From positions 124,001 through 188,000 of the forward strand of contig NZ_JANBBE010000002.1 of assembly GCF_024648825.1 (NCBI RefSeq): DNA of 64,000 nucleotides, read 5' to 3'. Source of the DNA: Lentzea californiensis. GTDB lineage: Bacteria > Actinomycetota > Actinomycetes > Mycobacteriales > Pseudonocardiaceae. Below the pieces are notes generated by a model. The model had not been told where the DNA came from, did no database searches, and saw nothing but the letters and a program-made list of their open reading frames with translations. The position numbers and the translations under genes are program-made. Shown piece after piece: positions 35,175 through 43,778 of the stretch. Every line of letters begins with the position of its first letter. The first letter of the stretch is position 1.

Positions 35175-36734
35175 GTGGGGGAGAACGCGAGGCTTGTCGC
35201 GGGCAGATACGCGATGCTCAAAGAGCTCGGCCGGGGCGGCATGGGGGTCGTCTGGCTGGCTGAGGACTGGGTGATCGGGCGGCAGGTCGCGCTCAAGGAG
35301 CTGCGGACCACCGAGACCGAGCGGGTGCTGCGGGAAGCCCGCACGGCAGGCCGGCTGAACAGCCCGAACGTCGTCGGCATCTACGACGTCATCGTCGAGC
35401 ACGGTGTGACGTACCTGGTCATGGAACTCGTCGAGGCGCCCACGCTCTCCGAGGTCATGACGCGCAGAAGCCTCACCGAGGACGAGGTCGCGAACATCGG
35501 CCTGCAGACGCTCAACGCGCTGGAGGCGGCGCACGCGGCGGGCATCGTGCACCGGGACGTCAAGCCCAGCAACATCATGGTGCTGCCCGACGGACGTGTG
35601 AAGCTCGCCGACTTCGGCATCGCCCGTGCGATGGACGACCCGGGACTGACGGCGACCGGCGGCATCATGGGCTCGCCCGGTTACATGGCGCCGGAGCTGT
35701 TCGCGGGCAAGCAGCCGTCACCGGCGAGCGACCTGTGGGCGTTGGGCGCCACCATGTTCCACGCCGTCGAGGGCCGTTCGCCGTTCCAGCGCGACACGAC
35801 CGCGGCCACGATGCACGCGATCATGTACGAGGAGCCGGTCCTCCAGCGCACCAGGGGGCCGCTCGCCGACACGATCATGGCGCTGCTCAGCCAGGACGAC
35901 ACCCGACGGCTCACGGCGGCGCAGCTGCGGGAGCGGCTCAGCGGCGCCACCACGGTGGTCAAGCCGCTGTCGCCGTCCGAGCAGACCGTCGTGATCGAAC
36001 CTGTCACCGGTTACGTCACGCCGAACACGCCGACGCACGCGGACTGGGACGGCAAACCCCGGTCCGGCAAGAAGATCGGACTGTTCGCCGGGGCTGCCGC
36101 CGTGCTCGTGGTGATCGCGCTCGCCGCGGTGTTCGTCCTCAAACCCCAGACGCAGCAAGGGGTTGCGGTCGCGCAGCAGAACATCGGCGCGGTGACGACC
36201 GCGGCCCCGCCGTCCAGCCAGGCGACGAGCAGCAGTTCCGCCGCACCGAGCAGCAGTCAGGCGTCCAGTTCGGCACCGTCGAGCACGCCGAAGTCGAGCC
36301 AGGCGCAGGCTCAGCCCCCGCAGCCGACGACGCAGCCGAAGCCGCCGCGGCAGACGGTCGCGCTCGTGCGGCACATCAAGCAGGGCACGCCCTTCCACTT
36401 CACCGGCACGTCGGCCTTCGGGCCTCCCGCCGGCTTCACCGCCGAGAACACCGGAGGGCTCGGAAAGCTCCTGGTGAACCAGGAACCGGGCACGAAACTG
36501 CTGGTCGCCTGCCGCGTGAAGAACTCGGGGGACCACATGACGTCGCCGTGGCCGGACTGCGAGAGGCAGGACAAGCTCGGCGACCTCGGCTACGTCTTCA
36601 ACGACAAGCCGGCAGACGTCCCCGCCATGCAGCTCTACCGCTGCATCTACCAGGGCACCCACTTCGACTCGCTCGACCCGAAGTGCGAGGGCTATCAGAC
36701 GGAATGGTCGTATGGCTGGGTCGTCACCGGCTGA
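35175..36734 (+). CDS. Membrane Ser/Thr protein kinase (PknB-type) with Cys-containing outer domain
   Basis: A 519-residue receptor-like Hanks kinase. Glycine loop GRGGMGVV (19-26), Lys 41 (VALK), HRDVKPSN (126-133), DFG (146-148) and MAPE (171-174) are intact. A short juxtamembrane segment precedes one TM helix (301-323). Outside is a Ser/Gln/Pro-rich stalk of about 75 residues and a globular domain of about 150 residues with four Cys, likely two disulfides; it has no PASTA repeats. The start is GTG 35175. The 3' end overlaps the HxlR gene by 11 bases. The signal sensed is unknown. Confidence 0.92.
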   Translation: MGENARLVAGRYAMLKELGRGGMGVVWLAEDWVIGRQVALKELRTTETERVLREARTAGRLNSPNVVGIYDVIVEHGVTYLVMELVEAPTLSEVMTRRSLTEDEVANIGLQTLNALEAAHAAGIVHRDVKPSNIMVLPDGRVKLADFGIARAMDDPGLTATGGIMGSPGYMAPELFAGKQPSPASDLWALGATMFHAVEGRSPFQRDTTAATMHAIMYEEPVLQRTRGPLADTIMALLSQDDTRRLTAAQLRERLSGATTVVKPLSPSEQTVVIEPVTGYVTPNTPTHADWDGKPRSGKKIGLFAGAAAVLVVIALAAVFVLKPQTQQGVAVAQQNIGAVTTAAPPSSQATSSSSAAPSSSQASSSAPSSTPKSSQAQAQPPQPTTQPKPPRQTVALVRHIKQGTPFHFTGTSAFGPPAGFTAENTGGLGKLLVNQEPGTKLLVACRVKNSGDHMTSPWPDCERQDKLGDLGYVFNDKPADVPAMQLYRCIYQGTHFDSLDPKCEGYQTEWSYGWVVTG

Positions 36735-37110
36735 CAGCGGGCTCCAGGCCGACGGGAGCGGCGTTGTCGAACGTCTCACGCGCCTCGGCGACGGTCTCGT
36801 AGTTCTTCTGCGCCCACAACCGCAGCGCGGCCAGCGGCTCGGTGACGCTGCGCCCCAGTTCGGTCAGTTCGTACTCGACGCGCAACGGCACCGAGGGGTA
36901 GACCGTGCGCGTGACGAGCCCATCGCGCTCCAGCGTGCGCAACGTCTGCGTGAGCATCTTCTGGCTGACGCCCTCCAGCCGGCGCTTGAGCTCGCCGAAC
37001 CGCTTGGGCCCGTCCTCCAGGTCGCCGATCACCAACGCCGTCCACTTCGACGCGACCATGTCCAGCAGGTCGCGGCACGGACACATCTTGAGGTAAACGT
37101 CCCTGATCAC
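36724..37110 (-). CDS. HxlR family transcriptional regulator
   Basis: A 128-residue winged-helix regulator of the HxlR/YodB type. The domain runs CPCRDLLDMVASKWTALVI, GPKRFGELKRRLEGVSQKMLTQTLRTLERDGLVTR, then the wing RVEYELTELGRS. Cys 10 and Cys 12 near the N-terminus (KMCPCRDL) match the redox-sensing Cys of several homologues. It is divergent from an NADPH:quinone-type oxidoreductase, the usual target in such pairs, with a clear inverted repeat between them. Confidence 0.9.
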   Translation of the reverse strand: MIRDVYLKMCPCRDLLDMVASKWTALVIGDLEDGPKRFGELKRRLEGVSQKMLTQTLRTLERDGLVTRTVYPSVPLRVEYELTELGRSVTEPLAALRLWAQKNYETVAEARETFDNAAPVGLEPAVSR

Positions 37111-37121
37111 AGCTAGTTTCT

Positions 37122-37154
37122 ATCAGGTACCTAGTGCACAAGATAGTGCCTGAT
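37122..37154. promoter_or_regulatory. Inverted-repeat operator candidate for HxlR
   Basis: ATCAGGTAC (37122-37130) and GTGCCTGAT (37146-37154) are complementary except at one position, centred between the two divergent starts. The palindromes AGGTACCT and GTGCAC lie inside. Confidence 0.5.
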
Positions 37155-37189
37155 TGCGAACAGAGACCTGCTCTCCCATGCTTGGCAGC

Positions 37190-38089
37190 ATGCGAGCGAT
37201 CATCCAGAACGAGTTCGGCGGCCCCCTGACCCTCACCGACGTGCCCAAGCCGTCACCACTTCCGACGGAGGTGCTGGTCAGGGTGCACGCGGCCGGCGTC
37301 AACCCGGTCGACTGGAAGACCAGCGCGGGCAGTGGCATGGCCGGGATGCAGACGTTCCCGTTCATCAACGGCTGGGACGTCTCCGGCGTGGTCGAGGAGA
37401 TCGGCTTCGGCGTCACGACCCTCAAGCCCGGCGACGAGGTCTACGGCATGCCGTGGTTCCCGCGTGCCGCGGGCGCGTACGCCGAGTACGTCACGGCCCC
37501 GTCCCGTCACTTCGCGAAGAAGCCGAAGAGCCTCACCCACGTCGAGGCGGCCGCGCTCCCGCTCGCCGCGCTCACCGCCCACCAGGTCCTGATCGACACG
37601 GCGGAGGTGCAGAAGGGTCAGAAGGTGCTGATCACGGCCGCGGCGGGCGGCGTCGGCCACCTCGCGGTCCAGATCGCGAAGGCCCACGGCGCGTACGTCG
37701 TCGGTACCGCGCGTGAGCCCAAGCACGCGTTCCTGAGGGACCTCGGTGCCGATGAGGTGGTCGACTACACCAAGGGCGACTACGAAGGCACCGACGTGGA
37801 CGTGTTCGTCGACCTCGTCGGCGGCTCGTCACCGGAGCCGGTGCGCCCCGGCGGGTTGTTCGTCGGCGTGCCGTCCGGAGTGGACAGGCCGCTGCGCGAC
37901 GACATCAGGACCAGCCCGATCCTGGTCGAACCCGACCGCGCGGGCCTGGAGGCGATCGCGGCGCTGGTCGAGTCGGGCGAGCTCAGGGTGCACGTCGACG
38001 CGACGTTCCCGCTGGAAGACGCCGGAAAAGCACATGCCCTGGGCGGGACGGGCCGCACCCAGGGCAAGATCGTGCTGGAGACGGTCTAG
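37190..38089 (+). CDS. NADP-dependent alcohol dehydrogenase-like oxidoreductase (quinone oxidoreductase type)
   Basis: A 299-residue zinc-independent MDR-family protein. The N-terminal GroES-like domain has VLVRVHAAGVNPVDWK and GWDVSGVVEEIG; the Rossmann domain has ITAAAGGVGHLAVQIAKAHGA, then GADEVVDYTKGD. Zinc ligands are absent. The start is ATG 37190; ATG 37178 is also in frame. It is divergent from HxlR and probably induced by electrophiles or quinones. Confidence 0.88.
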   Translation: MRAIIQNEFGGPLTLTDVPKPSPLPTEVLVRVHAAGVNPVDWKTSAGSGMAGMQTFPFINGWDVSGVVEEIGFGVTTLKPGDEVYGMPWFPRAAGAYAEYVTAPSRHFAKKPKSLTHVEAAALPLAALTAHQVLIDTAEVQKGQKVLITAAAGGVGHLAVQIAKAHGAYVVGTAREPKHAFLRDLGADEVVDYTKGDYEGTDVDVFVDLVGGSSPEPVRPGGLFVGVPSGVDRPLRDDIRTSPILVEPDRAGLEAIAALVESGELRVHVDATFPLEDAGKAHALGGTGRTQGKIVLETV

Positions 38090-38141
38090 TGGTGTGGCCC
38101 GGAATGTCGCCGGGCGAATTCGCGGTCAGACGGGCGCATCA

Positions 38142-38411
38142 CTAGCGTCGCCACGGCTTCTTGCTGCGCGCGGCGTCCCACAACAGGAACGCGATGATCG
38201 AGACCCCGGTGACGACAAGGAAGATGTCCTCGGTCTTGCCCTGGTGGTTGCCGATCAGCATCAGGAAGCAGAAGATCGCCGAGAGCCAGCCCGCGATGCG
38301 GGTGCCCTTGGGGAACGTGCCGTGCCAGCCCCACTCGTGCGACGGCTCCTCGTGAGGGTCGACGGCAGGACGCTTGTCCAGTTCCGAGGACGTAGCCACG
38401 GTTTCCTCCAC
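38142..38411 (-). CDS. DUF2631 family small membrane protein
   Basis: An 89-residue protein with an N-terminal soluble part holding EEPSHEWGWHGTFPKG, the family signature, and two TM helices (TRIAGWLSAIFCFLMLIG and IFLVVTGVSIIAFLLW). It is found only in actinobacteria and is of unknown function; elsewhere it often sits near dxr, which here lies 8 kb away. Confidence 0.85.
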   Translation of the reverse strand: MEETVATSSELDKRPAVDPHEEPSHEWGWHGTFPKGTRIAGWLSAIFCFLMLIGNHQGKTEDIFLVVTGVSIIAFLLWDAARSKKPWRR

Positions 38412-38554
38412 TGCTCATCCGGATTACGAGGCCATCGTCGCACATGACAATGAGCACGGAGGTGTGAGGTCGCGCGCGCACGACTGACGAGCGAGGTCGC
38501 ACGGGTCTAGGCTCTTCGAGGCCTACCCGTCCGATCTTGTGAAGGCGCCTCGAC

Positions 38555-39694
38555 TTGACCGGCTTCTCTCCCGCCGAGGGCTCCACCCCGGACACGTTCG
38601 CCCCCGTCGAGATCGGTCTGCACGGTGTGCGCAAGCGCTTCTCGGACCAGGTGGCGGTCGACGGCGTCTCGCTCGACGTCCACGAGGGCGAGTTCTTCTC
38701 GGTGCTCGGGCCCTCCGGCTGCGGCAAGACCACGGTCCTGCGCATGATCGCCGGGTTCGTGGACCCCGACGAGGGTCGGATCGAGCTCGACGGCAACGAC
38801 ATGGTGGGCGTCCCTCCCCACCGGAGGGACGTCAACACCGTCTTCCAGTCGTACGCGCTGTTCCCGCACATGTCGGTGTGGGACAACGTCGCGTACGGCC
38901 TCAAGCGCAAGAAGATCCGCGGCGACGAGCTGAAGAAGAGCGTCGGCGAGCACCTGGAACTGGTGCGGCTGTCGCAGTTCGCGAAGCGCCGGCCCGCGCA
39001 ACTCTCCGGTGGCCAGCAGCAGCGCGTCGCCATCGCCCGCGCGCTCGCCGCCGGTCCGCGGTTGCTGCTGCTCGACGAACCGCTCGGCGCGCTCGACGCC
39101 AAGCTCCGCAAGGAACTGCAGATCGAGCTGATGCGCATCCAGCGCGAGGTCGGCACGACGTTCCTCTACGTCACGCACGACCAGGAAGAGGCGCTGGTCC
39201 TCTCACACCGCATCGCCGTGATGAACGCGGGCAGGATCGAGCAGGTCGGCTACCCCGAGGACGTCTACGAACGGCCGGCGACCCGGTTCGTCGCCGGGTT
39301 CATCGGCACGTCCAACATCCTCGGCGCCGAGGTGTCCGGTGTGGACGGTGGCCTGGTCTCGCTGACGGCTCCCGGCGCCACGAACCTGCGTGCCAGGTTC
39401 TCCGGCAGCGTCAGCCACGGCCGCAAGGTCGCCGCGACCGTGCGGCCGGAGAAGGTGCACCTGTTCAACGAGTCCGCCGAGCCGCCGACCGGCTGGTGCG
39501 TGCTGCGGGGCGTCGTTCAGGACGTCGTCTACACGGGCGTGTCCACGCAGTTCGTGGTCGGCACCCCCGGCGGCGTGCTCACGGCGTTCGTGCAGAACGC
39601 CCAGCGCATCGACGACGCGGGCGCACCCGGCCAGTCCGTGCGGGTGGCCTGGGACCCCGAGTTCACCGTGCTGCTGGAGCCGGACGATGGTTGA
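38555..39694 (+). CDS. potA: Spermidine/putrescine-type ABC transporter ATP-binding protein
   Basis: A 379-residue ATPase of a polyamine/opine importer. Walker A is GPSGCGKTT, signature LSGGQQQR, Walker B LLLLDEPLGALD, and the switch His is in YVTHDQEEAL. The C-terminal TOBE_2 domain (about residues 280-375) is typical of PotA. The start is TTG 38555. A TAGGCT -10 candidate is at about 38508. It overlaps potD by 8 bases. Confidence 0.92.
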   Translation: MTGFSPAEGSTPDTFAPVEIGLHGVRKRFSDQVAVDGVSLDVHEGEFFSVLGPSGCGKTTVLRMIAGFVDPDEGRIELDGNDMVGVPPHRRDVNTVFQSYALFPHMSVWDNVAYGLKRKKIRGDELKKSVGEHLELVRLSQFAKRRPAQLSGGQQQRVAIARALAAGPRLLLLDEPLGALDAKLRKELQIELMRIQREVGTTFLYVTHDQEEALVLSHRIAVMNAGRIEQVGYPEDVYERPATRFVAGFIGTSNILGAEVSGVDGGLVSLTAPGATNLRARFSGSVSHGRKVAATVRPEKVHLFNESAEPPTGWCVLRGVVQDVVYTGVSTQFVVGTPGGVLTAFVQNAQRIDDAGAPGQSVRVAWDPEFTVLLEPDDG

Positions 39695-40820
39695 GCAGGT
39701 CCGGATCGCCCGGCTGTGGGACGTCGGCAGCCCGCGGGTGACCCGGCGCACGATGCTGGGCTCGATGGCGTTCTTCGCGCTCGCCGCCTGCGCGGTCGGC
39801 CCGGCGCCCACCGACTCCGGCGGCCCGAGTGCCGGCAGGGCCGCGAACCTGGCCGACGAGCCGAAGCTCAACTTCTACAACTGGACCGACTACATCGCGC
39901 CGGAGACGTTGCCGGGCTTCACGTCCGTGAGCGGCATCGAGGTCACGTACGACAACTTCTCGACCAACGACGAGATGGAAGCCAAGATCGCTTCCGGCCA
40001 GGCCGGTTATGACCTGGTGGTGCCGAGCGACAACTTCCTGCGCCGGTTCCTGCGGTCCGGCCTGCTCCAGCCGCTGGACCACGACGCGATCCCGAACCTG
40101 CGCAACCTCGAGCAGCGGTTCGTGGAGGCCGAGTACGACCCCGGCAACCGGTACTCCGTGCCGTGGGCATGGGGCACGACGGGTCTGGCGTACTCCAAGT
40201 CGCAGATCGGCGGTGACGTCACCGGCTTCGACGCCTACGACCTGCCGAACACCCAGGGGCGCAGCTCGATCCTCGACGAGGCCCGCGACGGCATGGCCAT
40301 CGGACTGCTCAAGCTCGGCCACGACCCGAACACCACCGACGCGCGGCAGATCGACGACGCCGCGAACTTCCTGCTGTCGTTGAAGAAGAAGCTCGGCCAG
40401 ATCACCTCCGACGTGATCGAACCGCTGACCTCGGGCCAGGTGCGGCTGGCGCAGTCGTACTCCGGCGACGCGTTCCAGGCGCGTGCCACCAACGACGACA
40501 TCGGGTACGCCATCCCCGTGGAGGGCGGACTGTCCTACGTGGACCTGCTCGTCATCCCGAAGGACGCGCCGCACGCCGCCAACGCGCATCGGTTCATCGA
40601 CCACGTGCTGGGCGCGGAGGCAGGTGCGGCGCTGTCCAACGCCGTCCGGTACGGCAGCCCCAACGCCGCCGCGAAGCCGTTGATCGACGAGGAACTGCTG
40701 AACGACCCGGTGGTCTACCCGCCGGACGAACAGCTGGCGAAGCTCCCGTTCACCAAGGACCTCGGCGGCGACGCCGAAGCGCTCTACGCGGACGCCTGGA
40801 CGAAGGTCAAGACCGGCTGA
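39687..40820 (+). CDS. potD: Spermidine/putrescine-type ABC transporter substrate-binding lipoprotein
   Basis: A 377-residue extracytoplasmic binding protein. The N-terminus has VTRRTMLGSMAFFALAAC: a twin-arginine-like start and a lipobox ending at Cys, so it is probably a Tat-exported lipoprotein. The mature part begins LNFYNWTDYIAPE, the PotD/PotF hallmark, and later YDLVVPSDNFLRR and VPWAWGTTGLAYS. The ATG at 39687 lies inside the potA 3' end. The last 14 bases overlap the antisense P450 gene. Confidence 0.92.
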   Translation: MVEQVRIARLWDVGSPRVTRRTMLGSMAFFALAACAVGPAPTDSGGPSAGRAANLADEPKLNFYNWTDYIAPETLPGFTSVSGIEVTYDNFSTNDEMEAKIASGQAGYDLVVPSDNFLRRFLRSGLLQPLDHDAIPNLRNLEQRFVEAEYDPGNRYSVPWAWGTTGLAYSKSQIGGDVTGFDAYDLPNTQGRSSILDEARDGMAIGLLKLGHDPNTTDARQIDDAANFLLSLKKKLGQITSDVIEPLTSGQVRLAQSYSGDAFQARATNDDIGYAIPVEGGLSYVDLLVIPKDAPHAANAHRFIDHVLGAEAGAALSNAVRYGSPNAAAKPLIDEELLNDPVVYPPDEQLAKLPFTKDLGGDAEALYADAWTKVKTG

Positions 40821-41922
40821 CCGGCATGCTCTTCATCCCGCGGATCACCACCGAGTCGCGGAACACCACCGGACCCGTCTGCCGCAGGTCCGGCATCCGG
40901 CGGGCCAGCGCGCGGAACGCCACATCGCCCTCCATGCGCGCGAGCGTCGCGCCCAGGCAGTAGTGGATGCCGCTGGAGAAAGCGAGGTGCTCCGGCTTGT
41001 GCACGCGCATCACGTCGAACTTGTGCGGCTCGGGGTAGACCTCCGGGTCGCGGTTCGCGGCGGCGATCAGCAGCGTCACGACCTCGTCCTTGCCGATCCG
41101 GTGGACCCGCTCGTGCGCGATCCGGCTGGTCATCTGCACCGGCGGCGCCCAGCGCAGCGTCTCCTCGACCACCGCGGACGCGAGTTCCGGGTTGGCCTTG
41201 AAGAGCTTCCACTGCGACGGGTGGTCGAGCAGCGCGCGCGTGCCGTTGCCGATCAGGTTCACCGTGGTCTCGAAGCCGGCGACCAGCAGCAACACCAGCG
41301 TGGCGAGCATTTCCTGCGCGGTGAGCTTCTGCTCGGCCTCGGCGGCGACCAGGGAGCTGATCACGTCGTCGCCGGGTGTCCTGCGGCGTTGCGCGATGAG
41401 CCGGTCGAACAGTTCGAGCACCTTGTCGTTGGCGTCGGTCATCTCCGGGGTGACGCCGCTGTCGATCGACGCGGCGACGAGCGCGCCGTAGTCGGCGAAC
41501 TCGGCCGTGTCCGCGTCCGGGATGCCCAGCAGGTCGCTGATCACCGCGATCGGCAGCGGCGCCGCGAAGTCCCCGATCAGGTCGAACTCGTCACGGTCGA
41601 GCAGCGCGTCGGCGACCTTCTCGACGCGCGCCCGGTACGTGTCGATCTTCTTCGGGCTGAACGCCGGCACCGCGATTCTGCGCAGCCGGGTGTGGTCCGG
41701 CGGGTCGAGTTCCAGGAACGACTCGGCCAGCAGGCTGCCGTTGACCGGAGAGCTCCCGTCGGCGAACCGGACGCCGAACCGCCGGTCGCGCAGGATCGTG
41801 CTGGCCACCGGGTGGCTCGTCGTGAACCAGAGGCCCCCCTCACCGGTCAGCGGCCCGAGTGCGCGCAGCCGCTCGTAGATCGGATGCGGGTCTTCATGTC
41901 CGGTCAACCGCTCCAACATCAC
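40807..41922 (-). CDS. Cytochrome P450
   Basis: A 371-residue bacterial class I P450, somewhat shorter than the usual about 400. The I-helix oxygen-binding motif is AGFETT (215-220), the ExxR pair ETLR (254-257), and the haem Cys 322 is in FSSGIHYCLG. The N-terminus (MMLERLTGHEDPHPIYERLRALGPL) lacks part of the usual leader. No ferredoxin gene is adjacent. It is inserted, antisense, between potD and potB, its 3' end overlapping potD by 14 bases. The substrate is unknown. Confidence 0.93.
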   Translation of the reverse strand: MMLERLTGHEDPHPIYERLRALGPLTGEGGLWFTTSHPVASTILRDRRFGVRFADGSSPVNGSLLAESFLELDPPDHTRLRRIAVPAFSPKKIDTYRARVEKVADALLDRDEFDLIGDFAAPLPIAVISDLLGIPDADTAEFADYGALVAASIDSGVTPEMTDANDKVLELFDRLIAQRRRTPGDDVISSLVAAEAEQKLTAQEMLATLVLLLVAGFETTVNLIGNGTRALLDHPSQWKLFKANPELASAVVEETLRWAPPVQMTSRIAHERVHRIGKDEVVTLLIAAANRDPEVYPEPHKFDVMRVHKPEHLAFSSGIHYCLGATLARMEGDVAFRALARRMPDLRQTGPVVFRDSVVIRGMKSMPVSRS

Positions 41923-42061
41923 TTACCCCCTCGAACAGCGCGGTCAGCACGAATGTCGCCGTCTGTAGCAGGCGAACACTCATGGTCACAACGGTACGCA
42001 GGTGTTCGCCCGGCCGAACGCACTTCGTCTTCCTGGAACGTCACTGGCAGGATGTCGATCC

Positions 42062-42901
42062 GTGCTCCGACGCTGGCTGAAGGCGAACGCCCTCCTCGCC
42101 CCGACCGGCCTCTGGCTGGGGCTCTTCCTGATCGCACCCCTCGTCGTGGTCGTCCAGTTCAGCTTCGCGACGCGGCACACCGGTGTCGCCCGCGCCGTGC
42201 TGCCGTGGACGGTCCAGGCCTACCGGACCGCGCTGGACCCGGCGTTCCTGCCGATCTTCGGACGGACCCTGCTGTACGCCGGCGCCACCACAGTCGCGTG
42301 CCTGGTGCTCGGGTTCCCGCTCGCGTGGTTCATCGCGCGGTACGGCGGGCGCTACCGGACGGCGCTGCTCGCGGCGGTGCTGATCCCGTTCTGGTCGAGC
42401 TACCTCGCGCGGATCTACGCGTGGAAGGCGCTGCTGGACGGCGAAGGGCTCGTGAACACCGCGCTCGGGTGGGTCGGGCTGGACCGGGACGGCGGGTTCC
42501 TGCTGACCCACGGCGCGGTCGTGCTCGGTCTGACGTACGGCTTCCTGCCGTTCATGGTGTTGCCGCTGTACGTGGCGTGCGAGCGGTTCGACGTGCGGTT
42601 GGTGGAGGCGTCGTACGACCTCGGGCACGGGCGGGTGTCGACGTTCTTCCGCGTGGTGCTGCCGGGAGTCATGAGCGGTGTGCTGGCCGGGTCGTTGCTG
42701 GTGCTGGTGCCCGCGGCCGGTGACTTCGTGACGCCGAAGCTGCTCGGCGGGGTGGACCAGTCGACGTTCGGGTCGGTGATCGACGACCAGTTCCGCGGTG
42801 GCAACAACTGGCCGCTGGGTTCGGCGATGGCGGTGCTGCTGCTCGTGCTGGTGGTCTTCGTGCTCGTGCTGCGCGGGCGGCGTGGGGAGGACGTGCTGTG
42901 A
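42062..42901 (+). CDS. potB: Spermidine/putrescine-type ABC transporter permease
   Basis: A 279-residue inner-membrane permease with about six TM helices, start GTG 42062. The cytoplasmic EAA loop is EASYDLGHGRVSTFFRVVLPG, where the ATPase docks. Family segments FWSSYLARIYAWKALL and GLTYGFLPFMVLPLY are present. It overlaps potC by 4 bases (GTGA). It is separated from potAD by the antisense P450 gene, so it needs its own promoter or read-through. Confidence 0.9.
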   Translation: MLRRWLKANALLAPTGLWLGLFLIAPLVVVVQFSFATRHTGVARAVLPWTVQAYRTALDPAFLPIFGRTLLYAGATTVACLVLGFPLAWFIARYGGRYRTALLAAVLIPFWSSYLARIYAWKALLDGEGLVNTALGWVGLDRDGGFLLTHGAVVLGLTYGFLPFMVLPLYVACERFDVRLVEASYDLGHGRVSTFFRVVLPGVMSGVLAGSLLVLVPAAGDFVTPKLLGGVDQSTFGSVIDDQFRGGNNWPLGSAMAVLLLVLVVFVLVLRGRRGEDVL

Positions 42902-43707
42902 ACCGTCGTCCGTGGGCGCTCGGCGCCGTGGCGGCCCTGGTCTTCCTGTTCCTGTACGCACCGATCGCGTGGCTCGCCATCGCGTCGTTCAACTCGTCTC
43001 GGTCGTTGTCGCGGATCAGCGGGTTTTCGCTGCAGTGGTACGCGGAGCTGCTCGACGACACACGCGTCTTCGCGTCGTTGCAGCTGACCCTGCAGCTGGC
43101 ATTGGCGTCGGCGGCGATCTCCACGGTGATCGGGACGCTGGCGGCGTTCGGGCTGCGGCGCGCGTTTCCCGGTCGCGGGCTGTGGACTGTGTTGCTGTCG
43201 TTGCCTCTCGTGGTCCCCGAGGTCGTCATGGGCGTGGCGATGCTGGGGTTCTTCGTGAGGCTCGCCGGTGTGCCTTTGGGGTTCGGGGCGCTGTTGTTCG
43301 CGCACGTGGCGTTCTCGCTGAGCTTCGTGGTGGTCGTGGTGCGCTCACGGGTGTCCGGAATGGACGTTCGGTTGGAGGAGGCCGCGGCCGATCTCGGGGC
43401 GTCGCCGTTCGTCGCCTTCCGGACCGTCACGCTGCCGCTGGTGGCGCCGGCCGTGGTGGCCGGTGCGGCGTTCGCGTTCCTGCTGTCGTTCGACGACGTG
43501 GTGATCTCGTCGTACCTGACCGGCGTCGGGTCGACGACGTTGCCGGTGTTCGTCTACGCGCAGGCCTCGAAGCGCGGGATCTCGCCGGAGATCGTGGCGC
43601 TGTCGACGTTGATGGTCGCGGCGACGGCGCTCTTGTTGATCATCGGAGTGGTGGTCGCCTCCTGGCGAGCGAGGAAAGCGGGATCAGCCGCCGAGCTGGC
43701 CGTGTAG
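42898..43707 (+). CDS. potC: Spermidine/putrescine-type ABC transporter permease
   Basis: A 269-residue permease, GTG 42898. Six TM helices are likely. N-terminal FLYAPIAWLAIASFNSSRS and the EAA loop EAAADLGASPFVAFRTVTLPL are PotC hallmarks. It completes the importer with PotA, PotB and PotD. Confidence 0.9.
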   Translation: MNRRPWALGAVAALVFLFLYAPIAWLAIASFNSSRSLSRISGFSLQWYAELLDDTRVFASLQLTLQLALASAAISTVIGTLAAFGLRRAFPGRGLWTVLLSLPLVVPEVVMGVAMLGFFVRLAGVPLGFGALLFAHVAFSLSFVVVVVRSRVSGMDVRLEEAAADLGASPFVAFRTVTLPLVAPAVVAGAAFAFLLSFDDVVISSYLTGVGSTTLPVFVYAQASKRGISPEIVALSTLMVAATALLLIIGVVVASWRARKAGSAAELAV

Positions 43708-43766
43708 TCAACTTTCGTCGCGGGAATTCGATACTCCAGCGTGCCGCGCGGACATGGGACGTCTCG

Positions 43767-43772
43767 TAGGTT
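43767..43772 (+). promoter_or_regulatory. Candidate -10 for a leaderless histidine kinase transcript
   Basis: TAGGTT ends 6 bases before GTG 43779. Confidence 0.4.
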
Positions 43773-43778
43773 GAAAAC

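Noticed and set aside
36211..36330. A tandem repeat in the kinase gene
   Set aside because: The Ser/Gln-rich stalk gives repetitive AGCAGC-type codons, but there is no regular unit; it is low-complexity coding sequence.
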